From an uncultured Eubacteriales bacterium (GTDB lineage: Bacteria; Bacillota; Clostridia; Oscillospirales; Oscillospiraceae), in assembly GCA_900549705.1 (NCBI GenBank), contig URPI01000002.1, positions 1-38,049 of the forward strand: 38,049 bases of DNA, given 5' to 3'. Shown here in pieces: positions 21,921-29,861 of this stretch; the first letter of the stretch is position 1, and each line of letters begins with the position of its first letter. The position numbers and the translations under genes are program-made. Below the pieces are notes generated by a model that had not been told where the DNA came from, did not search any database, and was given only the letters and a program-made list of their open reading frames with translations.

Positions 21921-23195
21921 ATGAAAAAGTTTCGTATGATGGCAGGTTTGCTTGCCGCTGCCCTGTGCCTTTCCTGCTGCCCCTCCGGCTACGGTCAGGT
22001 ACAAACAGTGCTTCACATTGTTACCGAATCCACCTACCGGGGAGGGCTCAATTATGTCCTTCAGGATGCAGTGGATGCCTTTTCTGAAAGCCACGCGGAT
22101 GTCACCCTGGAGATGGAAATTTTACCCTATGAGGAGTCGGAGCGGGAAGCGCGATTAGAAACGCTTCGCCGGGAAATGGAGCAGGGAAACGGACCGGACC
22201 TGTATTTCCTCCCCACAAGAAATGTGGTGGAAAAGCCATTTGGTACGCCTGTGAAGATAGAACCGCTGTTTAAGAGCATCCAAAAGGCAATGAAGGACGG
22301 TTCCTTTTATGATTTTTCGTCCCTCTATGACCGGGATGAAACCCTGAATCCTGCTGATTTTCAGCAGGTAGTTTTGGATGCCGGCTGCGTGGGGGAGCAG
22401 CGCTATGTTTTGCCGCTTTGCTTTTCCATGAACGCATTCTATTTTATATCGGACGGTACAGGCGGCTATCGCTCGGACATGACTGTGATGGAAGTGATGG
22501 ATGCCGTTCTCGCTTCCAAAAATGCGCCGCTGGCGGCGGCACTGTGCGGCATTTCTGTCTACGGCTATCAGCCGGAATCGATATTTTCGGAGCTTTTTGA
22601 CAGCGAAACGGGGGAGGTCACGCTACCCTTTGAAGAAGTGGCGGAATTTTTCGCCCGTTATCAGAAGCTCCAAAGGCTGGCTGACCAGGCGGAGGAAACC
22701 TGGGAGGTACCCTTCACGCCAAAGCAGTGGAGGGAGGCGGTTCTTCACGATGGTTATGTCAGCGGCCTCTTTAGCGGGATGTACCTCAGTGCCCTGGCGC
22801 AGCGGGATGGAAAGACCCTGATGGCAATTCCCTTGCGTGCGCCGAATGAACAGGTGACGGCACTGGTGAGCTGGTACGGTGCCATTGGGGCGGACTGCAA
22901 GGAGCCGGAGCTTGCCTATGAATTTCTGAAAACCATGCTGCTGCCCCAGTACCAGTGGCAGACGGATGGCTCCAGCGAGCTTCGTCTGCCCGGCTGGCCG
23001 GTGCGGGTGAAAGGATCGGTGGAGGCGGTCTGGCCTTCCCTCTATCAAGGGATTGAAGGCTGGCCGAATTGGTGTGATAATCCCCAGCCGGACGGAAAGG
23101 ACGAGTGGGTTACCCAGATAACGGATGAAATCACCCGTTGCTGCTTCCGGGTGAATACCAGCATTGCCCGCGCGGTGGAGAAGCTGAAAGACTGA
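21921..23195 (+). CDS. orphan extracellular solute-binding protein (family 1-like)
   Basis: A 424-residue exported protein similar in layout to sugar-binding proteins of ABC transporters: 'AVDAFSESHADVTLEMEIL' near the N-terminus, 'GPDLYFLPT', and 'PELAYEFLKTML' toward the C-terminus. The N-terminus is a signal peptide ending in 'LCLSCC'. The lipobox is imperfect (no Gly/Ala before Cys), so lipid anchoring is likely but not certain. No permease or ATPase gene is near, and a strong terminator follows. Its promoter carries two operators of the BlaI type, so it is the obvious target of the neighbouring repressor. It may serve as the external sensor that the truncated M56 protease lacks; this is inference. 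AAAGGAG precedes the ATG. Confidence 0.8.
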   Translation: MKKFRMMAGLLAAALCLSCCPSGYGQVQTVLHIVTESTYRGGLNYVLQDAVDAFSESHADVTLEMEILPYEESEREARLETLRREMEQGNGPDLYFLPTRNVVEKPFGTPVKIEPLFKSIQKAMKDGSFYDFSSLYDRDETLNPADFQQVVLDAGCVGEQRYVLPLCFSMNAFYFISDGTGGYRSDMTVMEVMDAVLASKNAPLAAALCGISVYGYQPESIFSELFDSETGEVTLPFEEVAEFFARYQKLQRLADQAEETWEVPFTPKQWREAVLHDGYVSGLFSGMYLSALAQRDGKTLMAIPLRAPNEQVTALVSWYGAIGADCKEPELAYEFLKTMLLPQYQWQTDGSSELRLPGWPVRVKGSVEAVWPSLYQGIEGWPNWCDNPQPDGKDEWVTQITDEITRCCFRVNTSIARAVEKLKD

Positions 23196-23240
23196 TACTG
23201 TATCATCAAACTCTGAAAGGATTGGTCTAGGTAAATAGAA

Positions 23241-23287
23241 AGCGGTTCCCTGCATGGCTTTTTACCGTGCAGGGAACCGCTGTTTTC
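23241..23287 (+). terminator. terminator between solute-binding and phospholipase-like genes
   Basis: A perfect 14-bp stem (23241-23254 with 23268-23281) followed by GTTTTC on the plus strand and TTTCTATTT on the minus strand. It can end both convergent genes. Confidence 0.85.
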
Positions 23288-23852
23288 AGGATGCGATTGT
23301 TTTTGACCGCAGCTGTGCAGTCAACCGTTGGGTCAGCAGACAACAGGTGCGGATGGCATAGCCGGTGTCCGTTTCAATGCAGCCGGGCATCTTCGCATAG
23401 GCGGTGTGCATCAGCCGAATCAGCGCGGCAGGGGAGCCTCGGTAGTGGCAGGAGGGAATGGGGCGGCGGTACAGCTGCGCTAAAAAATAGTTTTGCAGTG
23501 CCACTTCGTATTGCCTGTGGGCGGTCAAACTGTCCCCGAACCGTTCGTCATGGGCAAAGGTAAAAGCGTCCAGAGTGTAGTGAATCAGCTTCCCCAGGCA
23601 ATAGTAGTCCCAGGGGGAAAAGTGCTCCTTGCCATCCAGCCGCATGGCAAGCCGCATCATGAAGCGGTTGGAGTTTGTATAGTTATGTCCCCGCATCCAG
23701 TGACTGCGCAGGGAACCTTTGATGTAAGTGGCGGGGTTCTTGTCCGGCTGGGTGCAGCCCAGAAGAAAGAGCCTTGCGTTCCCTGCTGAGATACCGGGCA
23801 TATATTCCCGCAGCAAAACGCGACCCATTATGGCATGACTTTTGTTTCTCAT
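23286..23852 (-). CDS. zinc-dependent phospholipase C-like protein
   Basis: A 188-residue protein of the zinc-dependent phospholipase C / S1-P1 nuclease-like helical family. Candidate zinc ligands are His in 'RSHWMRGHNYTNSNRF', 'LGKLIHYTLDAFTFAHDE' and 'LTAHRQYE'. No signal peptide is visible, so it appears cytoplasmic, unlike secreted clostridial alpha-toxins. Small proteins of this kind are widespread in Clostridia and of unknown substrate. AGGAGG lies seven bases before the ATG. Monocistronic, with its own extended -10 promoter. Confidence 0.8.
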   Translation of the reverse strand: MRNKSHAIMGRVLLREYMPGISAGNARLFLLGCTQPDKNPATYIKGSLRSHWMRGHNYTNSNRFMMRLAMRLDGKEHFSPWDYYCLGKLIHYTLDAFTFAHDERFGDSLTAHRQYEVALQNYFLAQLYRRPIPSCHYRGSPAALIRLMHTAYAKMPGCIETDTGYAIRTCCLLTQRLTAQLRSKTIAS

Positions 23853-23882
23853 CCGGTGCCTCCTGACGTTTCCTCGCTGTTC

Positions 23883-23913
23883 ATTATAGCACTCCGATGC
23901 GGTAAATTGTGAA
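23883..23913 (-). promoter_or_regulatory. promoter of the phospholipase C-like gene
   Basis: On the minus strand an extended -10 box (TGC then TATAAT at 23883-23888), with TTCACA at 23908-23913 at a long 19-base spacing. Confidence 0.5.
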
Positions 23914-23944
23914 TATTTCTCAAATTATTTTTTGGAAAGTTCAG

Positions 23945-23979
23945 TAAAAAGCCCGATGCAGCGTGAACACTGCATCGGG
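23945..23979 (-). terminator. terminator of the pseudokinase gene
   Basis: On the minus strand CCCGATGCAG (23970-23979) pairs perfectly with 23952-23961 around an eight-base loop, followed by CTTTTT. It starts eight bases after the stop codon. Confidence 0.88.
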
Positions 23980-23986
23980 TTCTTCC

Positions 23987-26900
23987 TTAATAGACTTTCA
24001 GACTGGCGGAAGCAATCAGTTTTCCATTAAAATAAATATCCAGCGTATAGTTCCCTTCCGCAACAGGAGAAATGGGAACATTCAGCCTTGCTGTATAGGC
24101 GCTGTTTCTGCCCCAAATCTCACGCCAGGAGAGCGTTTGCTCTCCAATCAGCTCGGGGGCGGCATTTCCGGCGGAATCCCGGTAGACGTAAAGAATGTTG
24201 ATTTCATCGTCATTGAGGTACACGCCGTAGTTGTTTTGCAGTACCACGGAGATGGGCTGACCCAAGGTGAACAGCTGGGTCACGGAGTCACCGGATACCG
24301 GATTTTCCACCCAGTTTTCATCATCGGGGGTCACCAGAAGCTTCACATTGATGTTGGCCTTGGAGACACCGCCGTTGTCATAGTCCGCAGCAGCGGGGCA
24401 GTTGTAGCTCTGCGTTCCGCCAAACACCGAAATATCATTGGCAGCCTGGATGGTGATGTGATACACCGCACCGGGAATCCGGGGTGCTATAACAGCGTTG
24501 GTATCGTATACCTTCACGGCGCTGGGCAGATTGCTGCTGTCCAACGTGTAGATAACCTGCCATCCGTTTTCGGGCGCAGTGCCGCGGAACTGCCAGCTTA
24601 CCCGCAGCTCCTGGGGGTCGGAATCATCCACCTGGAAGCCGGTGATGGTAATGGGGTTGGCGGAGATTTCCAGCCGGGTGGTTTGGGTCATACCCATGGC
24701 GCACACATCAACCGTATAGGCCTTTGCTTCGGAAATGCCCTCGAAGGTTGCTGTGGTGTCGGCTGCCTGAAGCGTTTGCTCAAAGCCATCGCCGCGGCAA
24801 TTTACCAGCCAATATTCCGGCGCTGTAGCGGAGGTGTTGTTCCAGTGCAGGGTCAGCTTGCCGTCTGCGAAAGAGGTAACCTCCAGGTCAGTGGCGGCAA
24901 TCAGCTGCACCGGCACAAACTGCACGGTGTTCTGGCCGTTGGCGGGATAGTGGTTAATGCCGTCCAGAATTTCCATGCGGAATGTGTAAAGCTTTCCGAT
25001 GGATAAGTTCTCCACGGTAACGGTGTGGCCGGTGAAGGTCTTGGTGAGTTCCGGCTCCCCATCGGCGCTGTAGTATACCTGCCACTTTGCAGGCTCTGCA
25101 CCGTCAACAATCATAGAAAGCGCCACGCTCCCGTCCTGAGTGCCGCTTCCGGCATTGAGTGCGGCAATGTTGGTGGTTCCGGCGGTGGTGTATACCTCGG
25201 AAATGTTGCTGGTCAGCCGGTGGAAGCCGTTGACCTGCACCTGAACGGTGTAGAAGGTGCCAGGGGTAATTTGGCTGAACTCTGCCTTCCCGTTCTCCAC
25301 GGGGGAGGTGTAGCTGTTGCCATAGGGGTCGGTGCAGACCACGCGCAGCAGTTCTTCCCGGGCACTGGAAGTTACCTGAACAACCAGTTTCCCCTGATCT
25401 TCCTGAACGGTGATGCCGCTTACGGACTGCAAATATTCACCGATATAGTACATATATCCCCACACGCTGCCTGCCAGAAGCAGACACAGCAGGAACACCA
25501 CAAAAAGTGCCCGCAGCGGAGATTTTCGCTTCTTTGGCTGTTTAATCACCACCGGTGCCACATTGGGTGTGGCTTTCCGCTCGTGGGTAATGGGACGTTC
25601 GGATTCCCGCAGAAGCTTGCTCAATTCCGCCAGCTCATAATCCAGGTCTTCACCATCAATGGTGTCTGATTCCGCTTCCTCTGCGGGGGGCGGCTCTGAC
25701 GGGAATTCCCCAAAAGCTTCCTGGGCAGCCTGTTCCATGTCGTCCAGTACATCAGAAAGCTCCAGCGGTTCTGCCGGTGGCTCCGGCGGTGTCTCCGGAG
25801 GTGCATCCTCCGGGGTGAATTCTTCCAAAGGAGCCTCATCCGGGGCAGGGGGAGATGCTATCTCCTGAATGTCCAGAACATATTGTTCCGCTGCTTCTTC
25901 GTGCGCTTCAAAGGAACATTCTTCCGTTGCGGACACCGGCTCCTCGGGTATCTTCTCGGTTTCGTCTGCTGGTGCTTCCGGCTCGGGCGCTTCCGGTTTT
26001 TCCGGTTCTGCCGGATCTTCCTGTGATGTCTCCTCCGGGGGAGCATCCTCTGGCACCTCCACTTTTTCTGCGGCTGTTTCGCCCGGAGACGGTGCATCGG
26101 CTTCTTCTGGTATCGGTGTTTCCGGGGATGCGTCCTCTGTTTCAGCCGGGAGCTGTGGTGTGGCAGTCTCATCATCAGCAATGGCACCGGGGACGGGAGC
26201 AGTATTCTCATCCTTGGGCTTGCCCGCAGGTTCGCTCCCAATGGGATTCATGATGGGCACATCGTTGATGGTGCCCCGCTGCATATAGTCAATCAGAGCC
26301 TGCCGCATTTCGGCAGGGCTTTTCCATCGCTTTGCGGGGTTGGGGTCACAGGCTTTCAGGAGAATCCCGGCCATTTCCTCGTCCGCCGCAGAGGGGACGG
26401 GCAGTGGCTTTGTTAAATCCTGGGGGAGCATCCCATCATTAAAAATCCGGTACAGAATCAGTCCGGCGCTGTAGGTGTCTGCTGTCTCATTGAGCACGGA
26501 AAGGTCGTCCATCAACTCCGGCGCGGTGTAGTCGCTGCGGTATTTTTCCGGCATGGGCGTGTATTTCAGCGCTTTCAGGGGGACAAAACCCAGGTCGCCG
26601 ATTTTATATTCCTTTTTGCTGGATATAAAGATATTGGACGGCTTCAGCGCCACATATAGCATTCCAACCTCTCGACAGGCAGCCAGTGCCGTACAAAGGT
26701 CAATACCCAGGTTTACCGCCTCTAAATGGGTAACCGCATGGCGGTGAATGTATCGCTCCAACGACAGACGGAAGCCGCTGAGCAGGTACACCTCGTATCC
26801 GGTGCGGCTTTTCTGCATGGGTTCCATTTGGTATCCCTCATAAGGGACAAATCCGCCCCGCCGGGAAAGCTGCTCCAGCATCTTGCATTCCCGGATGATG

Positions 26901-27136
26901 CCTTCTGCCAGGGAGCGGAAGTATTCTGCTGCTTCAGCCGAATCCTTGTAGGCACCGGTAATCAGCAATGCATCCAATTGTGCTTGGGATGCAGGGATGG
27001 ATATGATCTTTACAATATATTTTCGCTGGGAGTCCGCCCGCACGGCTGGACAGCAGCAAACGCCCGCATGGCCGTGTGCCGGTGCTCCCAGGGTAAACCC
27101 ATCGAGCAGCGGAGAAACACTTGGTTGTTCAGGCAA
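23987..27136 (-). CDS. membrane Ser/Thr protein kinase-like protein (probable pseudokinase) with extracellular FN3-like domains
   Basis: A 1049-residue single-pass membrane protein. Residues about 10-290 are a protein-kinase fold: Lys43 in 'KYIVKII', 'DTYSAGLILYRIF', 'DPNPAKRWKSPAEMRQAL'. The HRD motif is YVA (161-163), so the catalytic Asp is Ala. The downstream 'LKPSN' and the DFG counterpart DLG (181-183) are kept, and the Gly-rich loop is irregular. Residues about 305-520 are a Pro/Glu-rich acidic linker. A membrane helix lies at about 541-562. The rest is a chain of fibronectin-III-like beta domains outside the cell. The start is TTG at 27136, fixed by AGGAGG eight bases upstream. It is divergent from a zinc-ribbon/Ig-like membrane protein. 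A sensing or scaffolding role is more likely than phosphotransfer. Confidence 0.85.
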   Translation of the reverse strand: MPEQPSVSPLLDGFTLGAPAHGHAGVCCCPAVRADSQRKYIVKIISIPASQAQLDALLITGAYKDSAEAAEYFRSLAEGIIRECKMLEQLSRRGGFVPYEGYQMEPMQKSRTGYEVYLLSGFRLSLERYIHRHAVTHLEAVNLGIDLCTALAACREVGMLYVALKPSNIFISSKKEYKIGDLGFVPLKALKYTPMPEKYRSDYTAPELMDDLSVLNETADTYSAGLILYRIFNDGMLPQDLTKPLPVPSAADEEMAGILLKACDPNPAKRWKSPAEMRQALIDYMQRGTINDVPIMNPIGSEPAGKPKDENTAPVPGAIADDETATPQLPAETEDASPETPIPEEADAPSPGETAAEKVEVPEDAPPEETSQEDPAEPEKPEAPEPEAPADETEKIPEEPVSATEECSFEAHEEAAEQYVLDIQEIASPPAPDEAPLEEFTPEDAPPETPPEPPAEPLELSDVLDDMEQAAQEAFGEFPSEPPPAEEAESDTIDGEDLDYELAELSKLLRESERPITHERKATPNVAPVVIKQPKKRKSPLRALFVVFLLCLLLAGSVWGYMYYIGEYLQSVSGITVQEDQGKLVVQVTSSAREELLRVVCTDPYGNSYTSPVENGKAEFSQITPGTFYTVQVQVNGFHRLTSNISEVYTTAGTTNIAALNAGSGTQDGSVALSMIVDGAEPAKWQVYYSADGEPELTKTFTGHTVTVENLSIGKLYTFRMEILDGINHYPANGQNTVQFVPVQLIAATDLEVTSFADGKLTLHWNNTSATAPEYWLVNCRGDGFEQTLQAADTTATFEGISEAKAYTVDVCAMGMTQTTRLEISANPITITGFQVDDSDPQELRVSWQFRGTAPENGWQVIYTLDSSNLPSAVKVYDTNAVIAPRIPGAVYHITIQAANDISVFGGTQSYNCPAAADYDNGGVSKANINVKLLVTPDDENWVENPVSGDSVTQLFTLGQPISVVLQNNYGVYLNDDEINILYVYRDSAGNAAPELIGEQTLSWREIWGRNSAYTARLNVPISPVAEGNYTLDIYFNGKLIASASLKVY

Positions 27137-27160
27137 TGTGATCGCCTCCTTATCCCCTGT

Positions 27161-27189
27161 ATCATATACGAAAATTACAAAAATTGCAA
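27161..27189 (-). promoter_or_regulatory. promoter of the pseudokinase gene
   Basis: On the minus strand TTGCAA (27184-27189), 17 bases, TATGAT (27161-27166), shortly before the AGGAGG of the TTG start. It lies back to back with the promoter of the divergent gene, 12 bases apart. Confidence 0.7.
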
Positions 27190-27200
27190 TATGTTTATGC

Positions 27201-27259
27201 TTGTTTTCTTGAAAGAGATGTGCTATAATATGTCGAAAGGGATGGGCTGTTCGCCCATC
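27201..27259 (+). promoter_or_regulatory. promoter and 5' hairpin of the zinc-ribbon/Ig-like gene
   Basis: TTGTTT (27201-27206), 17 bases, TATAAT (27224-27229) with an extended TGC in front. A seven-base-pair hairpin (27241-27247 with 27253-27259) sits near the expected 5' end of the mRNA and may stabilise it. AGGAGG follows at 27265-27270. Confidence 0.72.
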
Positions 27260-27278
27260 AGGTCAGGAGGTTTCTATA

Positions 27279-28379
27279 ATGAGCAAGATTGTATGCGATA
27301 TCTGCGGCACTACCTATGACGATTCCACAGGTCCCTGCCCAGTTTGCGGCTGGAATCCGGGTGCTACTCTGGACCCTTCTTCTGAGAATATTGACGATAT
27401 TATGAGCGATGACTACCAACTGGATGAAGAAGAGCCCGATGTGGCACCTCAGAAGGGGAAGGCTGTTTTCGATTATGACGCAGTAAACACAGGACGCCGC
27501 CGTCCCCGCCCGGCAGCCCCCCAGCCTGCCCCCGTGCAGGAAGAGGAGGAAGAGGAGGAGACCGGTTCCAACAAGTTCCTGGTGTTTGTGCTGGTGGTTC
27601 TGATTTTGGCGCTGCTGGCCGTCAGCGGCTATATTGCTTACACCAAATTGTGGAAGCCCAGCCAGATTGGCAGTGATAGCAACAAACCCCAGGGGGATGC
27701 CATTACGGCAGAACCTGTGGACGTGACCACCGAGCCCACCTTTGTGATTGGCGGCGAGGAGGCTACCGTGGAGCCCACTGTTCCCACCATTGCAACCGAG
27801 CCTACCATTCCCTGCACCGATTTGTCTTTGGTTGCCAGCATGGATACATTGACCTTCAAGGGTCAGAACTGGCGGCTGCTTGTAAAATATGCCCCTGAGG
27901 ATACCACCGATAAGGTGACCTATACCTCCGGTGATGAGAATGTTGTCACCGTCGATGAATTTGGCAGGGTGACTGCCGTGGGCGAGGGCAAGACGGTGAT
28001 TGTGATTGCCTGTGGCGATAAGCGCATCGAAACCCCTGCAGTTGTCAGCTTTGCCACCAGCGAGACCGAAGCACCCACCGAGGCACCTGCAACCGGCACC
28101 TCCGGTACTACCACCGGCACCGGCACGGTTGCAACGCCCAGCTCCGGTGTGCTGAAGCTGAAAAAGAGCGACATCACCCTGATTAAGCGAGGCTTGTATG
28201 TCACCCTGGAACTGGAGAACGGCATTGCCGCCGAAAGCGTCAAGTGGTCTACCAGCGATTCCAGCGTTGCAACGGTTTACAATGGCAACGTGACCGCGAT
28301 TGGCAAGGGCATCTGCACCATCCGGGCAGAGTATAACGGCCAGGTGGCGGAGTGTGTGGTTCGCTGCAACCTCAAGTAA
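27279..28379 (+). CDS. zinc-ribbon, single-pass membrane protein with extracellular BIG2/Ig-like domains
   Basis: A 366-residue protein. Residues 6-23 form a zinc ribbon (Cys6, Cys9, Cys20, Cys23). An acidic, Pro-rich cytoplasmic linker follows, with a run of seven Glu at 88-94, then a membrane helix at about 100-122. Outside are a Thr/Pro/Glu-rich stretch and two bacterial Ig-like (BIG2) repeats, about 185-260 ('VTYTSGDENVVTVDEFGRVTA' pattern) and 293-366 ('VKWSTSDSSVATV'), joined by a Thr/Gly-rich spacer. The order cytoplasmic domain, acidic linker, helix, extracellular beta domains mirrors the divergent pseudokinase, so the two may work together at the cell surface. AGGAGG eight bases before the ATG. 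Confidence 0.85.
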   Translation: MSKIVCDICGTTYDDSTGPCPVCGWNPGATLDPSSENIDDIMSDDYQLDEEEPDVAPQKGKAVFDYDAVNTGRRRPRPAAPQPAPVQEEEEEEETGSNKFLVFVLVVLILALLAVSGYIAYTKLWKPSQIGSDSNKPQGDAITAEPVDVTTEPTFVIGGEEATVEPTVPTIATEPTIPCTDLSLVASMDTLTFKGQNWRLLVKYAPEDTTDKVTYTSGDENVVTVDEFGRVTAVGEGKTVIVIACGDKRIETPAVVSFATSETEAPTEAPATGTSGTTTGTGTVATPSSGVLKLKKSDITLIKRGLYVTLELENGIAAESVKWSTSDSSVATVYNGNVTAIGKGICTIRAEYNGQVAECVVRCNLK

Positions 28380-28394
28380 TCAAATGGACGAAGT

Positions 28395-28430
28395 TGAGCG
28401 GCAGTTCGGTGTGAACTGCCGCTCAGATTA
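28395..28430 (+). terminator. terminator-like hairpin after the zinc-ribbon gene
   Basis: A perfect 13-bp stem (28395-28407 with 28413-28425, loop GGTGT) followed by GATTATT, a weak T tract. It lies between convergent genes and may serve both. Confidence 0.7.
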
Positions 28431-28631
28431 TTCTCCGTGATTGAATATCCGGTCACGGAACAGAAACGAGATGCACCACAGTCCGGAAAGGCCCACCAGC
28501 GTGTAGATAATCCGGCTGAGCAAACTGGATGCCCCGCCAAACAGCCAGGCAACCAGGTCAAACTGGAAAAGTCCCACAAGGCCCCAGTTGACGCAGCCGA
28601 TGATGGATAATATCAGGGTCAGTGTATCCAT
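28428..28631 (-). CDS. DUF378 family membrane protein
   Basis: A 67-residue two-helix membrane protein matching the DUF378/YuzA pattern: 'SIIGCVNWGLVGLFQFDLVAW' (shown in two overlapping parts, helix 1 about 4-26) and a second helix about 37-57 ('RIIYTLVGLSGLW'). Function is unknown. The ATG at 28631 is chosen because GGAGG lies seven bases upstream; an in-frame ATG 36 bases earlier has no such site. No clear promoter seen. Confidence 0.85.
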   Translation of the reverse strand: MDTLTLILSIIGCVNWGLVGLFQFDLVAWLFGGASSLLSRIIYTLVGLSGLWCISFLFRDRIFNHGE

Positions 28632-28697
28632 GTGCTTACCTCCATTTTCTTTGGATATTCCTATCATGCCCTGTTTTCAAAATAATACACCGGACAA

Positions 28698-28725
28698 TTG
28701 CATTTGGCAAAATCTGCGCTATAAT
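28698..28725 (+). promoter_or_regulatory. promoter of ispE
   Basis: TTGCAT (28698-28703), 16 bases, TATAAT (28720-28725), about 25 bases before the expected ribosome site. Confidence 0.65.
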
Positions 28726-28757
28726 AGCAGAAAATGAATCAGAAAAGGAGACGCGCA

Positions 28758-29615
28758 ATGACAACCTTATACGAAGGCGCATTTGCAAAACTGAACCTGA
28801 CCCTGGATGTGCTGGGCAAGCGGGAGGACGGCTACCACAACATCAAAAGCATTATGCAGACCATCTCCATCCGGGATGATGTAGAGATTGATGTGGGAAC
28901 CGGAGAGCCATGGACCCTGGAATGTTCCCAGGAGGGGATTCCCACCGATGAGCGGAATCTGGCATGGAAAGCAGCCAAGGTCTATTGTGACGGACTGAAA
29001 AAAGACCCAAATGGCCTCACCATTCGCATCACCAAGCGCATTCCCTCCGGTGCTGGTATGGGCGGCGGGAGTGCGGACGCGGCGGCGGTGCTGCGGGCGC
29101 TGAATCGGCATTATGGCAGCCCGCTCTCCATTCTCGCGCTGGCAGAGCTGGCTGCGCAGGTAGGCAGTGATGTACCTTTCTGCGTCCTGTGCGGCACGGC
29201 CATGTGTGAAGGCAGGGGAGAGCTGCTGCGCAAGCTCCCGGATATGCCGGACTGCGTCTTTGTGGTGTGTAAGCCTGAGTTCTCCGTCTCCACGCCGGAG
29301 CTATACAAAAAAATTGACCAGGTTGCCATCCCCAAGCACCCCGACCATATGGCGATGGAAAGTGCGTTGCTTGCCGGGGATGTTGCAAAAGTTGCCGACC
29401 TTATCTATAATGTGTTTGACCCGGTGGTGACGGCGGATCATCTGGAAATCAATTACATCAAATCCATCTGCAACAGCTATGGTGCTTTGGGAATGCAGAT
29501 GACCGGTTCCGGCTCCGCTGTCTATGCCATTATGCCCAGCTTCGAGTATGCTGCCGTGGTCTGCAATATGCTTAAAGACAATTATCCCAATGTCTTTATC
29601 GCAAAACCTGTCTGA
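28758..29615 (+). CDS. ispE: 4-diphosphocytidyl-2-C-methyl-D-erythritol kinase
   Basis: A 285-residue GHMP-family kinase, the fourth step of the non-mevalonate isoprenoid pathway. Signatures are 'AKLNLTLDVLGKREDGYHN' at the N-terminus with the catalytic Lys, the ATP loop 'PSGAGMGGGSADAAA' (96-110), 'GSDVPFCVLCGTA' with the catalytic Asp, and 'GMQMTGSGSAVYA' near the C-terminus. Length is typical. The ATG at 28758 has AAGGAG upstream; an in-frame ATG 24 bases earlier lies before that site and adds an unconserved basic stretch. Monocistronic by its promoter, followed by a structured intergenic region. Confidence 0.96.
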   Translation: MTTLYEGAFAKLNLTLDVLGKREDGYHNIKSIMQTISIRDDVEIDVGTGEPWTLECSQEGIPTDERNLAWKAAKVYCDGLKKDPNGLTIRITKRIPSGAGMGGGSADAAAVLRALNRHYGSPLSILALAELAAQVGSDVPFCVLCGTAMCEGRGELLRKLPDMPDCVFVVCKPEFSVSTPELYKKIDQVAIPKHPDHMAMESALLAGDVAKVADLIYNVFDPVVTADHLEINYIKSICNSYGALGMQMTGSGSAVYAIMPSFEYAAVVCNMLKDNYPNVFIAKPV

Positions 29616-29617
29616 TC

Positions 29618-29711
29618 CTGTTTCTGAATAGAAAAGTCCGCAAACGTGTTCGGCACGAAGCGCCCCCAGTTCCGCCTCTTGGGGAGCTGGCAGCCCGAAT
29701 GGGCTGGCTGA
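29618..29711. repeat. dispersed structured intergenic repeat, copy B
   Basis: It starts two bases after the ispE stop. Bases 29618-29664 match copy A (8655-8701) in direct orientation, and 29683-29711 match copy A (8745-8773) in inverted orientation, 27 of 29. The hairpin CAGCCC-GAAT-GGGCTG is shared. A possible closing pair GCACGA (29653-29658) / TCGTGC (29719-29724) is present. The left part agrees less well than the hairpin. Function unknown. Confidence 0.6.
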
Positions 29712-29735
29712 CGGGGTGTCGTGCTTGCCGTGATA

Positions 29736-29770
29736 AACAGCCATCGCAGTGCTTCTCTGCGGTGGCTGTT
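29736..29770 (+). other. strong hairpin upstream of addB
   Basis: A 14-bp stem with one wobble pair (29736-29749 with 29757-29770, seven-base loop). The T run (GTTTTTT) comes only 12 bases later, so it is not a standard terminator, though it may end ispE transcription or be part of an addB leader. No convincing promoter for addB was found between it and the ATG. Confidence 0.6.
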
Positions 29771-29861
29771 CCCATCTCCGCGTTTTTTCAGGATTGGAAA
29801 GCGGGGCGTTTTTTGGACAAATTCTATGATATACTTACAAAAACGGAAAGGAGGCGGTACT

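Noticed and set aside
23286..23852. Secreted alpha-toxin-like phospholipase
   Set aside because: No signal peptide and no C-terminal lipid-binding domain are present; it is a small, apparently cytoplasmic family member.
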